NCBI GenBank assembly: GCA_038380435.1
Contig: JAWZYU010000025.1
Location: 50,352,691 to 50,416,690, forward strand
Source of the DNA: Ryuthela nishihirai
Lineage: Eukaryota; Arthropoda; Arachnida; Araneae; Heptathelidae
Reading direction: 5' to 3'
Length of the DNA: 64,000 bases
A program made the translations under genes and the position numbers. Below are positions 54,780-64,000 of this stretch, piece by piece (within the stretch, counting starts at the first letter, position 1; each line of letters starts with the position of its first letter). A model generated the notes under the pieces. The model was not told the origin of the DNA and searched no databases. It saw nothing but the letters and a program-made list of their open reading frames with translations.

Positions 54780-55675
54780 TGGGTAGCGTTCCCAGGTTCG
54801 AGTCCCTTAGGTGCCTGAGGTGAAACTTTTCTCCGCTAATTCCTTCTCTGACCGGGGGCGGGAGTGGCTCAGTCGGTAGCGCGACAGGCTCGTAATCTGT
54901 AGTTCCCAGGTTCGAGTCCCAGCTGGGTCAGCGTTGAGATTTATCTCCGCAAAAACTCCCAATCCTGCCTTTGGTCAGTAGGGGACACCGATGGGCTTGG
55001 AAAGGTCGCCGTCCGTCGAATGGGACGTTAAGCCGTTGCCCCGTGTGCGGGACAGCCATACCCTGTGCACGTTAAAGAACACGCTGGATGGCCTTGACGG
55101 GAGGCTACCATCTGTCTCCCAACAGCTGTTCCAGTGGGTCCTCTCCCCCAACCTTCTCTGAGCCTTCGTGGTCCATGTGACCTGGCCATTTAGCCCATGG
55201 TGTGCAAAAAAGTGCCGCTCAGAGCTAAAACAACTCAACGTTAAAGTTAAAGAACGTGTTGGATGACCTTGACGGGAGGTTACCATCTGTCTCCCAACAG
55301 CTGTTCCAGTGGGTCCCCTCCCCCAACCTTCTCTGAGCCTTCGGGGTCCATGTGACCTGGCCATTTAGCCCATTGTGTGCAAAATGTGCCGCTCAGAGGT
55401 AAAACAACCCAACCCTTCTCTGACCTCGGCAAGAAAGGGCACAAAGAGGGGCTGAAAAAACCGCGGTTCATTGGATATGATCGTGCCTTTCGTGTGTAGA
55501 AAAGCCATACCCTGTGCATGTTAAAGTACACGCTGGATGACGTTGGCAGAAGGTTTACATCTGTGTCCTAACAGCTTTCGTCTCCCCTACTCACCGCTTA
55601 AGCTCCTTGAGATCCAATCACTTAGCCTACTTAGTGACAAAGAGCCCTGATCAGAAGAAAAACAACTCAACAGCG
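54780..55675 (+). mobile_element. old SINE-A split by a younger SINE-A
   Basis: 54780-54853 holds a decayed B box (CCAGGTTCGAGTCCC) and following sequence to CTTCTCTGACC. 55426-55675 resumes with the centre (CCATACCCTGTGCATGTTAAAG) and tail (AAAACAACTCAAC). The gap is filled by the insertion at 54854-55413. Confidence 0.85.
54854..55413 (+). mobile_element. SINE-A with duplicated 3' half, one TSD
   Basis: A full SINE-A (to about 55237) is followed directly by a second 3' half from TTAAAGAACGTGTTGG to the tail. TSD CCTTCTCTGACC at 54842-54853 and 55414-55425 encloses both, so they arrived, or were duplicated, as one unit. Confidence 0.93.
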
Positions 55676-55959
55676 ATAATCCAAATTCAGTGAAAAATTC
55701 AGGTTTTTGTTTATAAGCTCCATCTATGTCACAAAGTGCACATTTCGTAATTCCAATGTTATTCTTTGCTATGAATGTTCCAGCGAGAAGAAGAAAAAAA
55801 TCGAAACTTTCTAAATATATTTTTAGTACGGATCGGCCAGAACTTGATTATGTGCAGTCGTATCTGATGTCTGTTTTGATGCATAAAATCAGAGCACAGG
55901 GATAAAAGAGATATAAAGAAAAAGATGTTGGTTACTTCCGCACTGAGTGCTTTAAACTT
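55676..55959. other. no recognisable feature
   Basis: AT-rich spacer before a CpG-richer block. Confidence 0.5.
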
Positions 55960-56960
55960 TGATGTGTTCTTTTTTACCCTCCATCTGACGGAGGCTATTT
56001 TCCTTTTTTCGTGTAAGCACGCGTCGTGATGGAAGTAGAAACCTGATCCCAGATGGCAGTGCCGAGTTTTAGGGAGAGAGAGAGAAAAGCGCGAAGATTC
56101 TACTTTTCCCCCCATCAAAATACGCTGACCATGAGTTGCGGAACACGTAGAAGACCTGTTTGTTGTGGAGAACCAGCCGTTATCAGTAATGGAGTTAGCA
56201 CCTCATGTTTCGCACCTCTCCGACACTTCCATCAACACTTCTCGCGCGCCCACATCTAAAAGCATTCAGGTCAGTAGAGAGCGAACGACGACATACCGAA
56301 AGCGATAGACGGAGAGGAAAAGAGAAAAGCCATATGACGTACGGACATGTCTCCTACTAGCTAACACATCCACACTCTGCTCGGGGCAAAGCGAGAGAGA
56401 GAGAGGCCAACATCTCCAAGTTGGACATCACATGACTTCAGTTTCGCTGGCGAAGAAAGCCAAGTGAAGGAGCAGGCCTGGCCCGCCATTCTATGATGCC
56501 TACGACCTTATCGGCCACTTTACAAGTGCGGTCTTTTCGCATCCACCACCAGAAGGCAGATTGGATCCTCAGGCAGAGCGGGTCGCCACAGATAGCGACC
56601 TGAGGCAGCACGGACAGGAAATGGGCCGACGCTCTCGCGCTAATGTACGGGGAAACGAGGAAAACCCGCCAAAGAGGAAAAAAAGAGAGAAAAGAAGATG
56701 GGGGGGAGAGGGGGATGCAGTCGGCTAGTGGTCAGATAAAAGTGTCGCAATGGTTCCCCCTCTCCAGACACTTTCGCCCTCCTGATTCTCTGACGGTGCT
56801 TGCACGAGGGAATGACGTCTCTTCTGAAAGAGTCAAAGGGAGAAGTGTTGCCAGAGTCGGTGACTGGACAGGTCTTCGAGATCGAAGAGGAAGGACACGT
56901 TCAAAGAGATTGGTGCACGTGTGAGTTTATTATTGCAGCTGAAGCATTCTTTGTGGGTGC
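55960..56960. other. GC/CpG-rich island of about 1 kb
   Basis: Composition like 45101-46990, with GAGAGAGAGA tracts (56045-56090, 56390-56405), CGCGCGCC and TGACGT words. Overlapping ORFs lack recognisable motifs. GAGA tracts and CpG content would suit a promoter. No gene is attached to it in the visible sequence. Confidence 0.4.
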
Positions 56961-57160
56961 TACTTGGAAGAATGTGGAAAAACGATGCTCTTTGATTAAT
57001 CCGAAACTAAACTAAGCATCTCTCTGAATAGTCTTTATCCATTAGAAAGAATAAGGGAAAATATTCCGCCCAGAGAATGATCAGAAATGCCTCTTTATTT
57101 CCTTTTTTTGTAAATTAATATGATCATTATAAATGGCTGAAATTCTGTTAAGAAAAAGTA

Positions 57161-57620
57161 CAGTCGCTCAAAAAAATATCCGAACATTATTTGGTTACAG
57201 AATTCAGAAAAAATATCTGGAGCGTGTACAGCAACTGTACACGCTCCAGTTACCGTTCACAGCAAACTGGAGCGTGTGCAGTTACTGCATACGCTCCGGT
57301 TTGCTGTGAACGGTAACTGCACACGCTCAATATTTCAATGAGTGGGCCCACACGATTCAGGTTTTTGTGAGTTCACACGATCCAATGTGCTGTAAACATT
57401 AACCGCAACCGCTCCAGTTTGCTGTGAACGGTAACTGCACACGCTCCATATTCATTGCATTATATATTCATACGCATTATATATATTAAAAAAGTATCCG
57501 AACACTATGTTTGATTTCAGAATTCAGAAAAAATATCTGGTAACGATTTTTTTAGAAATTAGTGATCTGGCAACCTTCGTGTCACGTGACACGAAGGTTG
57601 CCAGATCACTAATTTCTAAA
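57161..57620. mobile_element. composite MITE with partial second copy
   Basis: 57161-57465 starts like MITE-A/MITE-C (after TA at 57159-57160) and contains the GGAGCGTGTACAG hairpin and the long CAGTTACCG...CGGTAACTG hairpin. A second GTTTGCTGTGAACGGTAACT piece follows. 57490-57620 is the MITE-A left arm plus centre again, introduced by TATATATTAAAAAAGTATCC. The right end is lost. Confidence 0.85.
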
Positions 57621-58105
57621 TGGTGTCTTAAAACCAAAAAATTGACTAAATATTTAAAATATTTATTCTTTATAAAGATATTCGAACACATATTAAAATG
57701 GTTATTTGATCTAAGTTTCCTTTTTTTTCTCTTTATAACTAATATGTATACGCTATTGTAATATATTATATATAAAAATTGAAAGAAATTAAAAAAGCAT
57801 GTTTTCCTACATGACCCTAAAAAGCAGAAACTAAAAGAGAAACATGTGATGAAATTCTTCAATCTAATACATGTTATCTTCAAAAGACAATAACCTGTCA
57901 AACCTGGTTTCCTTTACCAATTTAAAAAAAAAATTCTAGCACTCTACCTTCTACCGAACTTAAATGAATTGAGAAAGATATTTTTGGAATTTCTTTTTTT
58001 TTTAGGACACATACAGGAAGATATATATTTTTATTTTTTAATGAATCGTGAAAAATATCATTTGCTCAATTTAATGCCAAAGTGTATATCAGTATGTGAG
58101 TTGCT
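57621..58105. other. AT-rich; no gene seen
   Basis: Long T- and A-rich runs. No repeat or gene recognised. Confidence 0.5.
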
Positions 58106-58120
58106 ACTGTTTCCAATTTC

Positions 58121-58443
58121 CCAGCTGGGTCAGCGTTGAGATTTATTTCCGCAAAATTCCCCGCCCTGCCCACGGTCAGTAGGGGACACCGATGGGATTG
58201 GAAAGGCCGCCGTCCGTCGGATGGGACGTTAAGCCGTGGCCCCGTGTGCGGGATAGCCATATCCTGTGCACGTTAAAGAACACGCTGGATGGCCTTGACG
58301 GGAGGCTACCATCTGTCTCCCAACAACTGTTCCAGTGGGTTCCCTCCCCCAACCTTCTCTGAGCCTTCGGGGTCCATGTGACCTGGCCATTTAGTCCATG
58401 GTGTGCAAAAAAGTGCCGCTCAGAGGTAAAACAACCCAACCCA
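58121..58443 (+). mobile_element. SINE-A, 5'-truncated, 15-bp TSD
   Basis: Begins CCAGCTGGGTCAGCG just after the B box. TSD ACTGTTTCCAATTTC at 58106-58120 and 58444-58458. Confidence 0.96.
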
Positions 58444-58559
58444 ACTGTTTCCAATTTCTAACTTTCACTGCTTAACTGGAATGGTGGATATTGTTATTCT
58501 TTCTCAGTGAAACACACTCTGTCCTTTGCTTTCTCAATCGACACTTATGTGTGCTTTTT

Positions 58560-59240
58560 TCAACCGCAGTGTCTTCATAGACCTTGTCAATGGAGTTTTG
58601 ACCTTCATAATCTTGTTAGTCTTCATATCTTGATCTTTCGTAGCCTTTGTCAATGAACATCTTGATCTGCATAATCTTGAAGGGTATATAGTGCGGAAGT
58701 AATGTCTTGATATTCGTAGCCTTTATCAACGGTGTTCTGATCTTCATAATCTGATTACTTAATGTCTTGATTTTGTAGCCTTTGTCAATGGAATTCTTGA
58801 TCTTCATAATCTTGTTAGTTAATGTTTTGATCTCTCATAGCTTTTGCAAATGAAGATCTTGAACTTTACGTTTCTTTTTAGGGAAGATCTTGAAATTTTT
58901 TCTCTTTTTAGAGCAGATTATCTGAACAATTTAGCTCTATTTAGTGGCGATCTTGATTTTCTTTGACCCTTTATTGTAGGTTTCACGAAAGATTTTAATC
59001 ATCATCGTTTGATTACGGAGCTCTTCATTTTATATTCATTGTGAATGGAGATCCTTTTGTCTTAGACTTGATTTTTGGAGATATTTATCTTCATAAGTTC
59101 TGTTAAAGAATTATTTATCATCATAGTATTTGTTACTAAAGATCTTGGTGTTAATAGCCGTTCTTAGCTGGATATTTATTTTCAAAGCTCTTAATAAGAG
59201 ATCTTGATCAGAGGAGAGATTCGTAGCAGTTATTGGTGAA
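58560..59240. repeat. degenerate tandem repeat, CTTGATCTTCATAAT type
   Basis: Recurring TAGCCTTTGTCAATG, TCTTGATCTTCATAATC and GAGATCTT words, with spacing around 60 bp at the left and decayed to the right. TAGCCTT and CTTGAT words are shared with the 59-bp array at 60690, so the two may have a common origin. Confidence 0.55.
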
Positions 59241-59257
59241 GAGATTAGTAGACGTAG

Positions 59258-59392
59258 ACATTATATATTCATACGCATTATATATATTAAAAAAGTATCC
59301 GAACATTATGGTTGATTACAAAATTCAGAAAAAATATCTGGTAACGATTTTTTTAGAAATTAGTGAATCTGGCAACTCACGTGTCACGTGCA
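59258..59392. mobile_element. MITE-A left arm with shared foreign junction
   Basis: TATATATTAAAAAAGTATCC then the arm to GTGTCACGTG. The 30 bp to the left match 57466-57495 (CATTATATATTCATACGC). The right arm is absent. Confidence 0.8.
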
Positions 59393-59715
59393 GGGAGATC
59401 TTCCTAACCTTTCCAAGCAGATTTTCTCTTGTTAGGAAAGATCTTCGCCACCTTCATTAAAAGAAATATTCATTGCTCTAGTAAGGGAAGATCTTTCTCA
59501 TCTTTATTGAAGACCTTTATTGCTCTTCTTATTAGAGATCTTCTGAAAAATTTTTGTTGGAAAATTGGATTTTTCAGAGTGCATAAAACGATACATTAAT
59601 CAGTGATAGATCATATGTGCTATATGATAAATAAATTGCTCTATCATTAATAATTAATAAAAAGCATTACGTCTTACGCCAGCAACATTTCCATCACAGA
59701 TGAAAAAAAGTCTTT
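59393..59715. other. AT-rich, weak AAGATCTT repetition
   Basis: Continues the loose GGAAGATCTT words of the upstream degenerate array. Nothing else. Confidence 0.4.
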
Positions 59716-60270
59716 GGTTGAGTTGTTTTACTTCTGAGAGGCACTTTATTTCAGTCGCTGGGTTACATGGCCAGCTCACAAGGCTCCCAAGTGCCCAGAG
59801 AATTTGGGTTGGGTTGTTTTACCTCTGAGCGGCACTTTTTTGCACACCATGGGCTAAATGGCCAGGTCACATGGACCCCGAAGGCTCAGAGAAGGTTGGG
59901 GGAGGGGACCCACTCGAACAGCTGTTGGGAGACAGATGGTGTTCTTTAACGTGCACAGGGTATGGCTCTCCCGCACACGGGACCATGGCTTAAAGTCCCA
60001 TATGACGGACGGCGGTCTTTCCAAGCCCATCGGTGTCCTCTACTGACCGTGGGCAGGGCGGGGAATTTTGCGGAGATAAATCTCAACGCTGACCCAGCTG
60101 GGACTCGAACCTGGGAACTACAGATTACGAGCCTGGCGCGCTACCGACTGAGCCACCCCCGCCCCTGCCCAGAGAAGGTAGAGGGAAAAGCAGGATGGAA
60201 ATTTGCAAAATTTCATCGCTGGCACAGTTGGGACTCGAACCTCCCCCGTTACCGACTGAGACGAACTCTG
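59716..60270 (-). mobile_element. old SINE-A split by a younger SINE-A
   Basis: 59716-59802 holds the tail side (GAGTTGTTTTACTTCTGAG, CCAGCTCACAAGG). 60166-60270 resumes with CAGAGAAGGTAGAGG and ends in the head complement (TGGGACTCGAACC, TACCGACTGAG). The two halves frame the insertion at 59803-60165. Confidence 0.85.
59803..60165 (-). mobile_element. SINE-A with 11-bp TSD, inside an older SINE-A
   Basis: TSD TGCCCAGAGAA at 59792-59802 and 60166-60176. About 28 bp (CTCCCGTCAAGGCCATC region) are deleted, so ACAGATGG runs into TGTTCTTTAACG. Confidence 0.95.
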
Positions 60271-60488
60271 CACACGAACCGAATAGGGATATTTCCCCTT
60301 TTGCTTTGTGTGGTGATTGTCATTTCACTAAAAAAACATAACTCTGGGAAGACTTAATTGCAAAAAAATATTGGAACAAACTGATTCATTCAAGTAAAAA
60401 AATAGCAAAATGTTTGATAGAAGAATATAATTACTGCTGAATTCCCTTCAACTATAGCTCCAGGGTTGTCACCTGATGTTTTCAAGGT
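60271..60488. other. AT-rich spacer
   Basis: No feature recognised. Confidence 0.5.
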
Positions 60489-60625
60489 TTGAATGGCTCT
60501 GTTGCATACGGGAAGACGGTTTAACGTCACATCCGACATACCTCATACAACTCAATACTGGCTGGCACAGTTGCGACACGAACATAGGAAGTGCATATTA
60601 TAAGCCTGGAGCATTATAAACCCCC
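60489..60625 (-). mobile_element. old SINE-A fragment
   Basis: GGTTTAACGTCACATCCGAC and GCTGGCACAGTTGCGACACG with TATAAGCCTGGAGC follow the SINE-A order in the complement. Heavily decayed. Confidence 0.6.
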
Positions 60626-60689
60626 TCCCGGAATACAGATAGGATTCGAAAAGTCACGATTTCCTGTGAAGGGTAATCTCCCTCTGTGC

Positions 60690-61540
60690 ACAGCGATTAA
60701 TACTCTTCATAGCCTTGGTAATCATAGAAGCAGAGTCTCTCTCTGTGTCAAGAATATTCTTGATAGCCTTGATCGTAATAGAAGGAGAGTCTCCCATTGT
60801 GTACAGTCAAGAATACTCTTCATAGCCTTGATCGTAATAGAAGGAGAGTCTCCCATTGTGTACAGTCAAGAATACTCTTCATAGCCTTGATCGTAATAGA
60901 AGGAGAGTCTCCCATTGTGTACAGTCAAGAATACTCTTCATAGCCTTGATCGTAATAGAAGGAGAGTCTCCCATTGTGTACAGTCAAGAATACTCTTCAT
61001 AGCCTTGGTCATAATAACAGGAGAGTCTCGTGAACAGTCAAGAATATTCTTGATAGCGTTGATCGTCATACAGAAGGAGCGCCTCTCTCTGTGCACAATC
61101 AAAATAATTTTATTCGTCATAGCAGGAGAGCCTCCTTCTCTCCTGCTATGACTGCACAGTCAAGAATACTCTTCATAGCCTTGGTCATAGAAGGAGTCTC
61201 CCTCTGTGCACACCAAGAATACTCTTGATAACCTTGATCATCAGAGCATAAAAGTTCTCTCTGTGTGCAGCCAAGAATATTCGTTATAGCCTTGATTATC
61301 ATAGGAGGAGAGTCTGCACGCAGCCAAGAATACTCTTGATAGTTTGATCATCATAGAAGGAGAGTCTCCCGCTGTGAATAGCCAAGAATACTCTTGATAA
61401 CTTTGATCATCCTATCAGAAAAGCTCTAAGTTCAGCCAAGAATCCTCTTGATAGCCTTGATCATCATAGAAGGAGAGTCCCTCTACGTGCACAGCCAAGA
61501 TTGCTATTGATAGCTTTGATCATCATAGCTATCTTCCATC
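60690..61540. repeat. 59-bp minisatellite, about 14 units
   Basis: Unit: GTCAAGAATACTCTTCATAG, then CCTTGATCGTAATAGAAGGA and GAGTCTCCCATTGTGTACA. Four central units (60775-61010) are nearly identical at exactly 59 bp. Outer units are diverged with indels. The apparent 97- and 78-codon ORFs come from the repeat. Confidence 0.93.
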
Positions 61541-61652
61541 TCTCTCCTAACAGCAGTCCAGTTGTGTCCTGCTTTGAGCCTTTGGGACCTTACGATTTAG
61601 TCCATTTTATGCAAGAAAAGACTGGCCACAGCTAAAACAACTCAACCCAATT
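61541..61652 (+). mobile_element. old SINE-A 3' fragment
   Basis: CATCTCTCTCCTAACAGCAG to AAAACAACTCAACCCA, with many changes. Confidence 0.7.
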
Positions 61653-61899
61653 TTACAAATTGTAAGTTGAGGGTAGAAATGTAATTATAATGTAAAATAC
61701 TGCGAGAAAAGTAGCATGATGTTCTAAAATATAGATTCAGAAAAAATATAGAAAAATTTAAACACTTCATCAAAATAAATTATCCGAAAATAAATTTCTT
61801 CCCAATTCTTGGAAAGATATTTTTCTCATAATATATTTTTCCTTAATGCCTTAGTTATTAGGTAAATTAAACACCCCATGTGCTTTATAACTTGACAAG
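61653..61899. other. AT-rich spacer
   Basis: No feature recognised. Confidence 0.5.
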
Positions 61900-62480
61900 A
61901 GTGCATAAAGGGAACTTCGCTGCATATAACAGCGAAACAGAGAAGAGACTACATTCAACGATCAGAAGGTCACAGTGCATGACGTGGCTGGTCGCCTAAC
62001 AGTGCAAGTGCCCCCTGGACAATAGTAGCTCTCTACAAGATCTCGCGTCTCTCGTCACTTGGCGGCCAGATGCCCCCTTTCTACAGCTCAGCCAATCAAG
62101 TGAGGGGACAGAGCGAAAGAGTGGTGAGGGCTCATATTGCTGGCGAGCATTTTCTCTAATGGCTTTTATTGAAGGAACAGTAGAGGAGCAGCAGCAGAGA
62201 GAGGTGTAGTGATGGAGCTGAGGCCTGAGCCTACGTCAGAGTCAAGGGACGAGGATGATTCCGCATGATGGTCAGGGAACCACGTGCTTCTGCTGCTTTT
62301 AGCGGCAATGAAATAGAAGAGATTAGGGCTGAGCAATCATTGAGAGATGAAAGGAGACGGCTCCGGTATGGTGAGGGGGGAGGGGCCGAAGTGTGTGGGG
62401 GGGATAGAGGTTCCGGGCAGACCTTCTCAGACTAATGGACTGCTAACCGCTAGCACGAGCTAATGGAGGGTAGAGGGAGG
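61900..62480. other. GC-richer segment
   Basis: CpG- and purine-rich, with TGACGTGG, CCAATCAA (62092) and GAGCAGCAGCAGAGAGAG. It resembles the blocks at 45101 and 55960. No coding motif is visible on either strand. Confidence 0.4.
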
Positions 62481-62887
62481 GGTGGACGGGGGTGGGGGGC
62501 TGTAAATGTTTGGTGGACAGACCTCGTCTAAGTAGGACATAGGGCCACACACTGTTGTCTATACTGATGGAGTTAATGGATTTCTGACTGCCAACAGCTG
62601 TGTCGGCTTCGGGAGCTCCGTAGACAAATTTTAGTAAAACAGGGACAGTCAGAGGGAGTGGGGTATCTTGGGAATATTTTACGCTGTAGGTGGGAGTGGT
62701 TTTCAATGCTTGAGAAGGTCAAGGTTTACTAGGCAGACGTCAGTTTTATTTTTTATTTGGAATAACGTCGTGAGAACTTATTCCTCGATCTGTCTGTGGT
62801 ACTGGTGTCAGAGAAAAAGGTTCCATGACCTTTTATGTCTGACATTTTATTTTTTTGTTTACGAAAACCGTCATTAAAAGTTGCCTT
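62481..62887. other. no recognisable feature
   Basis: Mixed composition. ORFs without recognisable motifs. Confidence 0.4.
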
Positions 62888-63375
62888 TGTGAGCCATCCC
62901 GCGGCTGAGTGGTTAAGCGTGCTGGACTTAGTGATCAAAGGGACCTGAGTTCGATCCCCGAGTAAGGCACCTATGTTGGGTTTAAAAATCAGGTTGCTGG
63001 GATTAGTGATCAAAGGGACCTGGGTTCGATCCCCGAGTAAGGCACCCATGTTGGGTTTAAAAATCAGGTTGCTGGGATTAGTGATCAAAGGGACCTGGGA
63101 TTGATCCCCGAGTAAGGCACCCATGTTGGGTTTAAAAATCAGGTTGCTGGGATTAGTGATCAAAGAGACCTGGATTCGATCCCTGAGTAAGGTGCCCATG
63201 TTGGGTTTAAAAATCAGGTTGCTGGGATTAGTGATCAAAGAGACCTGGATTCGATCCCCGAGTAAGGTACCCATGTTGGGTTTAAAAATCAGGTTGCTGG
63301 GATTAGTGATCAAAGGGACCTGAGTTCGATCCGCGAGTAAGGCACCCATGTTGAGTTTAAAAATCAGGTTCCTAC
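62888..63375 (+). repeat. 75-bp tRNA-headed tandem array
   Basis: A tRNA-like head at 62892-62970 (GGCTGAGTGGTTAAGCG A box, GAGTTCGATCCCCG B box). It is followed by five more units that repeat only the second half of the head plus a GTTGGGTTTAAAAATCAGG linker. GTGATCAAAG at 62931, 63006, 63081, 63156, 63231 and 63306 gives a 75-bp period. Because 75 is divisible by three, ORFs of 66 and 198 codons arise on both strands; they are artefacts. Confidence 0.95.
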
Positions 63376-63920
63376 CTGCAGTAGGAAATATTAATGTAAA
63401 GAGCCTTTGGCAATGGCAGCAGATTTGAATGTTGTGATGACTCTTATGCTCACAGTTAATAGGGAACAGTGAATGGCAACAATAAATTTAGCAGCGACTA
63501 TGATTTCTCGTAGGAATAGCATGGTGAATATGCTTTTTTTTTGTAGCAAGCCCCCCTTTTGGAATTTCGACTTGAAATTCATCACTACAACCCAGAACAC
63601 AACCAGAAACACTCTGTGAAATTTTAAAACGTCTACCACGACTTCCTGATGAGCTATGGCTGATACAGGCACAGAAACAGACAGATAGCTCATATTATTA
63701 TTATAGATGAGTTAATCTAAGACTAGTGGTATTTAGAAAGTGTTAGAATGAAATATTTAAGATTTGGAAATATAGGACCAGTGACTTAGCATGAGCTAAA
63801 ACTAGGAAAGCTCTCACATAACTCTCGCAGATGATTTGTTGATTGACAGGTCATCGCCAAGTCAGCACTTTGGGGATCTATGAGAACAGTTAAACGTCAA
63901 ATCAAACGTCATCTCTAGTT
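63376..63920. other. no gene recognised
   Basis: A 100-codon minus-strand ORF (63391-63693) has no motif I know. Confidence 0.4.
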
Positions 63921-63923
63921 GTT

Positions 63924-64000
63924 TCATAATATCCTCACTTCTCCTCTATTTGTCTCATAATATCCTCACTTCTCCTCTATTTGTCTCATAATATCCTCAC
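63924..64000. repeat. 31-bp minisatellite, cut by the window end
   Basis: TCATAATATCCTCACTTCTC recurs at 63924, 63955 and 63986, a 31-bp period. At least two and a half units are visible. Confidence 0.93.

Noticed and set aside
62753..63349. 198-codon minus-strand ORF with a 25-residue repeat
   Set aside because: It arises because the 75-bp repeat is divisible by three, and the plus strand is open as well. No start, signal or family supports a protein.

Overview
This window is AT-rich, repeat-dense nuclear DNA from an animal. It has no operons or ribosome-binding sites, no host protein-coding gene that I can support, and a high load of tRNA-derived SINEs, non-LTR retrotransposon relics, Tc1/mariner elements, MITEs and satellites. 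An arthropod is the best guess and a chelicerate is plausible. The reasons are a decayed multi-copy protein family that I know only from arthropod genomes, and a SINE core motif (GTGCACGTTAAAGAAC) that I recall from tick SINEs. Both are recognition from memory, not searches. Nearly every open reading frame above 60 codons is a shadow of a SINE or satellite.

Two SINE families dominate. SINE-A is about 385 bp: a tRNA-like head, a conserved centre and an AACCC-type tail. About 25 young copies are present, many with 10-16 bp target-site duplications (TSDs), plus older fragments. SINE-B is about 200 bp: a different tRNA-like head and an ATTT-repeat tail, in about 14 copies. I use both names only within this answer.

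Layout. 1-4300: SINE-A, a palindromic MITE joined to a composite MITE, an old minisatellite and AT-rich sequence. 4298-10803: a SINE-B pair running into a 43-monomer, 136-bp tandem array with higher-order structure. 11.1-14.5 kb: two dead Tc1/mariner transposases. 14.6-21.8 kb: SINEs, a dispersed repeat and a possible hAT remnant. 22.2-26.7 kb: a decayed LINE (ORF1, endonuclease, reverse transcriptase) carrying five later insertions. 27-32 kb: a roughly 25-bp minisatellite split by a 2.9-kb block that holds a broken arthropod family gene. 33.4-34.3 kb: second copy of the dispersed repeat. 36.9-37.9 kb: a second LINE 3' half. 38.7-43.6 kb: Tc1-like elements pierced by SINEs and MITEs, with a 58-bp satellite between them. 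45.1-47.0, 56.0-57.0 and 61.9-62.5 kb: GC- and CpG-rich islands without recognisable coding. 52.5-53.7 kb: a four-unit tandem array of a composite, hairpin-rich MITE. 58-64 kb: more SINEs, minisatellites of 59 and 31 bp, and a 75-bp array built from the SINE-B-like tRNA head.

The most noteworthy pattern is that two separate tandem arrays (136 bp and 75 bp) grew from tRNA-headed SINE sequence. A third array grew from MITE ends joined through TA dinucleotides. The window therefore shows several stages of mobile elements turning into satellite DNA. I see no intact autonomous element and no evidence of a coordinated protein system.
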